From NCBI GenBank assembly GCA_002690445.1, contig NZER01000496.1, positions 1 to 8,019 on the forward strand: a stretch of 8,019 nt of DNA, given 5' to 3'. This DNA is from Candidatus Pacearchaeota archaeon (GTDB taxonomy: Archaea > Nanoarchaeota > Nanoarchaeia > Pacearchaeales > GW2011-AR1). The translations under genes and the position numbers were made by a program. Shown here piece after piece: positions 7,801 through 8,019 of this stretch. The notes beneath the pieces are model-generated. The model saw nothing but the letters and a program-made list of their open reading frames with translations. It was not told the origin of the DNA and did not search any database. Position 1 is the first letter of the stretch; the number at the start of each line of letters is the position of its first letter.

Positions 7801-8019
7801 GAGTTAATGTTTGAAGTCGAATAGCGTAGAAAGCTGCTTTATACGCCCCACCACTATTATTTATATCCAACGTTCTTGTAGACGAAGTACCTGTAGTATC
7901 CGCTGATGTATGCCCTATCCGAAAATACCAGTTCCCGTGACCGGGAGTATGGAGACCAGTATTAGTTGATCTATGTTGAGTAAAATTAGATGGATCAGTC
8001 TCAGAATAAGAGCCGCTAC
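1844..8019 (-). CDS. Giant modular virion protein, probable tail-tip/baseplate/adhesion protein (partial, 5' end beyond window)
   Basis: The reading frame is open from the right window edge (first full codon at 8015-8017) to TAA at 1844-1846, giving 2057 visible residues with no frameshift. A TTG at 7870 is not taken as the start because 49 more codons are open upstream with similar composition. Composition is rich in Thr, Ser, Asn and Gly and poor in Cys, typical of beta-rich virion proteins; no membrane span was seen. Counting from the TTG at 7870, the order is: 'RG' repeats (143-209, 253-322); GSDDPFNGF and an HGL repeat (374-450); a Trp-rich segment (470-600); a degenerate repeat (636-698); YWMRIRM (726-732); three HGL-type repeats (794-1021); a jelly-roll-like part with YFGSKSPF, WEYF and YYFIRFRY (1052-1166); a hub-like part (1226-1333); a second repeat cluster (1368-1645); a helical linker (about 1739-1770); and a beta-rich C-terminus. 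It is probably part of a structural-gene operon entering from the right. A tail role is inferred from domain types; a decoration or adhesin role is possible. Confidence 0.8.
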   Translation of the reverse strand, partial: SGSYSETDPSNFTQHRSTNTGLHTPGHGNWYFRIGHTSADTTGTSSTRTLDINNSGGAYKAAFYAIRLQTLTPGSGDGGFLNGDNYVDVLNPYVISLYSGYTGTNTINGDSFSNASANYGVLDVSERSGVSSAETTLEVGGSVRPDDVTSESMPSLGIGEARGTYKYWVRCFVKRSAKYALLNDGSHINTTDTSLVVDSYVTGTTAGAANALDFSAGDVVTMHTEDMLVTNVANSSTMTVVRGHNDTTAATHNDNLPVNGTVPAQIATLSLYTPPKLFRDFRAEDPKTFDEMWEYTSNIAQTTLTSGINNSTVTVPVADASGLALDDVITVNSEDMLITDINSNNLTVTRGFNSGAEAAGDKAAHDSGDTVSVSLYSENNHDMTGGEWVSLNRESGNTGTGSLLLWDGLGQSVNLLENSTQALYLGSDDPFNGFEIHALQGKALGITSVSSADPAVVTTNIEHGLTTGDYVAISGSNSGIDVDGYHAVTVTSTTAFSVVVNNSGVVGNSGFVLTGIPDYENVAFKFDILDTFPRNFWSAATDGRQDTRTAWRTIQPLENYSDLSWSGRSKIGVITDKFPLGALGPTRWRYDVGSIVGGTIHWTCEVRFNTDKPRNQVSLKNTIESPARVLPPVNPVRSFSVPEHDSAYAMSVDTSWSNRASLIGPYSSHSMGPGARAAMNNSTTTSIRILTSAYVGSTTDISLTFSSAHHCAVGDYITITDSANTNAIDGTYRVKTVTSRVVLTFDLGRTGASLTTPDDIKLDRLSDPPNTKSLYWMRIRMDGTPRNGASVRHIRTATNSRFKYFDRGKEPWVTNNTSSPRGSAANNNLDAVYFFDASKVADRIAISSSAALNGFTRLTTASSHGLAVGDTFEVLGATDSDHLKGIWKAVRVPSSTTVVIDEPYVAGGVTSAYMHRTEFNDITANLSSDSPYGKTLDIASSGTGQPGIIRTAVPHQFRPNDAFICAGTSSSPPTGNVYIVNEVISLDEFTYKTQANAFVNVTSAITTGTVTRYVSITAIDTGTSGIITTRNSHGLVAGQAVTIAGTAGSTPAINETILINEVLSPTKFTIPITVSGAGTVNTGYLTSPTSSLGTPQATDIIYFGSKSPFTQLRFNAISSTFANGGAGAGTWEYFKGSHDGKSSDWMDFHATDLTGGFKGYLPDGNSEMSFFTPGFGFWKSAMAGQKDATAANTGQAFNLNKRFGDAYYFIRFRYTTNAASAISLRRVWCGPNTWNPDLSTNTLAGQNNYRHTSDLAQFGLTVDDRETSINEASTLRVISYSLKDLAQDFVNVVTVRGRAGSFAAARDEESIRKFRIVKEKIVDDSTLTNDTQCQQRAIALLQQLKASTSLEILDITAASPSVITTGGSYKYLTYTDNNNPMQTTLFEMKGIQIKSNSAQSTIRTSQLDGAINNQIGTTQVTVELTDVYGRGAVDFAVGQIILIDSEQLLITSAATAGNNTIPTVFETVRAVNGTTIASHSDEADVYIYNQTYINTEIAHNLITGDKVLITDVANTAPRYQGVGAFSTTENENTVSYNYVHKVFVTGQKQFYIQTADSVANLATLDYELSDRTVSPASAGLDNAFDAVGSIIHPQAKTTLVVGDQVKLFGTVTTAVNETLQTISKIDTDRSTFELADVSAGTTPTDSLGYAFIAEPHGLNTSEMVYIRGSNSVPSIDGYRSITRVSNTTFSVQGDLSQGRAGSDGVITPASIRQAAVKLSDFPVYAAGNGMPKVLRAGDLVNVYLQNAGIVTENWLVYSITTGARSGGTDLVLFRDLSSVSEPGEPEKQLLRDLSSQVRETANAVFQPIDKSVQNSLDFMPEGPSRPTIRMNMDSTDLSNSIDIPGPGLNAGNHTQSFPDDFRLSWQMYENFPTRETVSKDLLRVDMQGLRADESGDATGGAGLTFIARDATDGVTGATPDFHPNEGEATLYLRKSDTANEGTGLYLAHRGVFNSGATYDEWDTDTPKAQAEVFVGLSGRKAADSSGNLTIVLPALTSNPRIVANGEYNGYVQITTNGTSSVTLTARDAAGNTINGATINYVVLFNSTKNTSGLNAHF
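2936..3769 (-). repeat. Second repeat cluster in the giant protein: one 'RG' repeat and three HGL-type repeats
   Basis: Four modules stand in a row. The first (3557-3769) is the third 'RG' repeat, with FAVGQIILIDSEQLLITS and then VRAVNGTTIASHSDEADV. It is followed by HGL-type units at 3356-3550 (IAHNLITGDKVLITD), 3113-3268 (degenerate: LVVGDQVKLFG, NETLQTISKI, STFELAD) and 2936-3079 (AEPHGLNTSEMVYIRGSNS, IDGYRSITRVSNTTFSV). The shared pattern is HGL, then GD/V, then a Gly- or Ser-rich loop, then NG or DG, then a closing TTF strand. This resembles the E1 FCCH-like repeat annotated in many phage tail proteins. The repeats are visible in protein but not as DNA identity, so the duplications are old. 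Confidence 0.62.
3872..4195 (-). other. Tail/baseplate hub-like region of the giant protein
   Basis: Residues 1226-1333 (from the TTG at 7870) read TLRVISYSLKDLAQDFVN, VVTVRGRAG, an EESIRKFRIVKEKIVDDSTL stretch, then QCQQRAIALLQQL and LEILDITAASPSVITTGG. The order of a 'V.V.G' strand, a '[RK]KF' or 'YG' element, an 'i.d..i.....A...A..lL' helix and a 'P.l..G' strand is that of hub or late-control-D-like proteins in tailed phages. The match is by eye and at family level only. A later stretch (about 1686-1735, LRAGDLVNVYLQN, WLVYSITTG, LVLFRD) resembles another hub strand set, so the fold may be interrupted by the repeat cluster at 2936-3769. Confidence 0.4.
4808..5491 (-). repeat. Three HGL-type (E1 FCCH-like) repeats in the giant protein
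   Basis: Three units lie at 5312-5491 (ASSHGLAVGDTFEVLGATDS, then KGIWKAVRV and TTVVIDE), 5042-5212 (AVPHQFRPNDAFICAGTSSS, then GNVYIVNEVISLDEFTY) and 4808-4978 (RNSHGLVAGQAVTIAGTAGS, then INETILINEVLSPTKFTI). The last two share the closing pattern NEV-[IL]-S-x-[DT]-[EK]-FT, which makes them the closest pair and suggests local duplication. The central unit has lost the HGL glycine. Each unit is about 57 residues and is predicted to be a small beta barrel. The role is probably spacing or surface display in the tail structure. Confidence 0.62.
5690..5712. repeat. Perfect 10-base inverted repeat with 3-base loop inside the giant gene
   Basis: CCAATACAAA (5690-5699) and TTTGTATTGG (5703-5712) are exact reverse complements around CTT. 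On plus-strand RNA the stem could grow to about 14 pairs with G-U pairs; on the coding (minus) strand it stays at 10 because the next pair is a C-A mismatch. It lies in codons for PNTKSLYW, ahead of the YWMRIRM motif. There is no U-run after it on either strand, so it is not a standard terminator. Confidence 0.6.
5777..5965 (-). repeat. Degenerate HGL-type repeat in the giant protein
   Basis: Residues 636-698 keep the repeat outline (SSAHHCAVGDYITITDSANT, then IDGTYRVKTVTSRVVLTFDL). The HGL is changed to HHC, and the closing strand lacks the usual TTF. GDYITI and IDGTYRVKTVTS still align well with the unit at 6521-6691 (GDYVAI, VDGYHAVTVTSTTAF). It is a single copy between a Trp-rich segment and the YWMRIRM stretch. 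Confidence 0.5.
6521..6691 (-). repeat. First HGL-type (E1 FCCH-like) repeat in the giant protein
   Basis: Residues 394-450 form the best-preserved unit: ITSVSSADPAVVTTNIEHGL, TTGDYVAISGSNSGIDVDGY, then HAVTVTSTTAFSVVV. It follows directly on a GSDDPFNGFEIHALQG segment, whose GS..PF pattern recurs at residues 1055-1060 (GSKSPF), also next to HGL repeats. This suggests the repeat was inserted beside or within a beta-sandwich module. Confidence 0.62.
6905..7444 (-). repeat. Pair of 'RG' beta repeats near the visible N-terminus of the giant protein
   Basis: Two units of about 70 residues lie at 7244-7444 and 6905-7114. Both show hydrophobic strands, then a GD/DD-V-[IV]-T element, then the matching cores HTEDMLVTNVANSSTMTVVR and NSEDMLITDINSNNLTVTRG, then a loop ending in H.(D).(G) and a final V. 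A third, more distant copy is at 3557-3769. The S/T-E-D/Q-M/L-L-[IV]-T core and the closing RG are typical of repeats in environmental phage structural proteins. A linker with TPPKLFRDFRAEDPKTFDEM separates the pair. Confidence 0.6.

Noticed and set aside
7868..7870. TTG as the true start of the giant gene
   Set aside because: The frame stays open for 49 further codons to the window edge with the same Thr/Ser/Gly-rich style, and no ribosome site precedes the TTG.
7929..7947. TCCCG/CGGGA short inverted repeat near the right edge
   Set aside because: Five pairs with a four-base loop are common by chance and no U-run or partner site follows.

Overview
The window is a piece of a tailed-phage (or prophage) genome, with all recognisable genes on the minus strand. 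The phage assignment rests on three things: a giant, repeat-rich virion-type protein; a DnaB-type helicase next to a CHC2 zinc-finger primase; and very tight packing with short gene overlaps. The DNA is moderately AT-rich by eye. The repeat families in the giant protein are common in environmental (marine, freshwater, cyanobacterial) tailed phages, so such a source is plausible, but the host cannot be named from this sequence.

Layout, read in the direction of transcription (right to left). From 8019 to 1844 runs one uninterrupted coding region of 2057 visible codons; its 5' end lies beyond the right edge. It is a multidomain structural protein: two 'RG' beta repeats, scattered copies of an HGL..GD repeat resembling the ubiquitin-activating-enzyme-E1 FCCH family of phage tail proteins, jelly-roll-like segments, a stretch resembling a tail/baseplate hub protein, a second repeat cluster and a beta-rich C-terminus. 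I infer a tail-tip, baseplate or adhesion protein.

Between 1843 and 1716 is a 128-base gap with a good sigma70-type promoter (TTGACA, 18 bases, TAGAAT). It directs leftward transcription. Its predicted start falls at the 5' foot of a bulged hairpin capped by a GAGA tetraloop, so the replication mRNA should begin with this structure.

The promoter drives a compact replication operon: a DnaB-like helicase (1715 to 438), a small two-helix membrane protein (451 to 266) overlapping the helicase end by 14 bases, and a DnaG-like primase (276 leftwards, cut by the left edge) overlapping the membrane-protein end by 11 bases. Helicase and primase would unwind DNA and lay primers at the phage fork. The membrane protein's role is unknown. 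No tRNA, CRISPR array, insertion sequence or credible plus-strand gene was seen.
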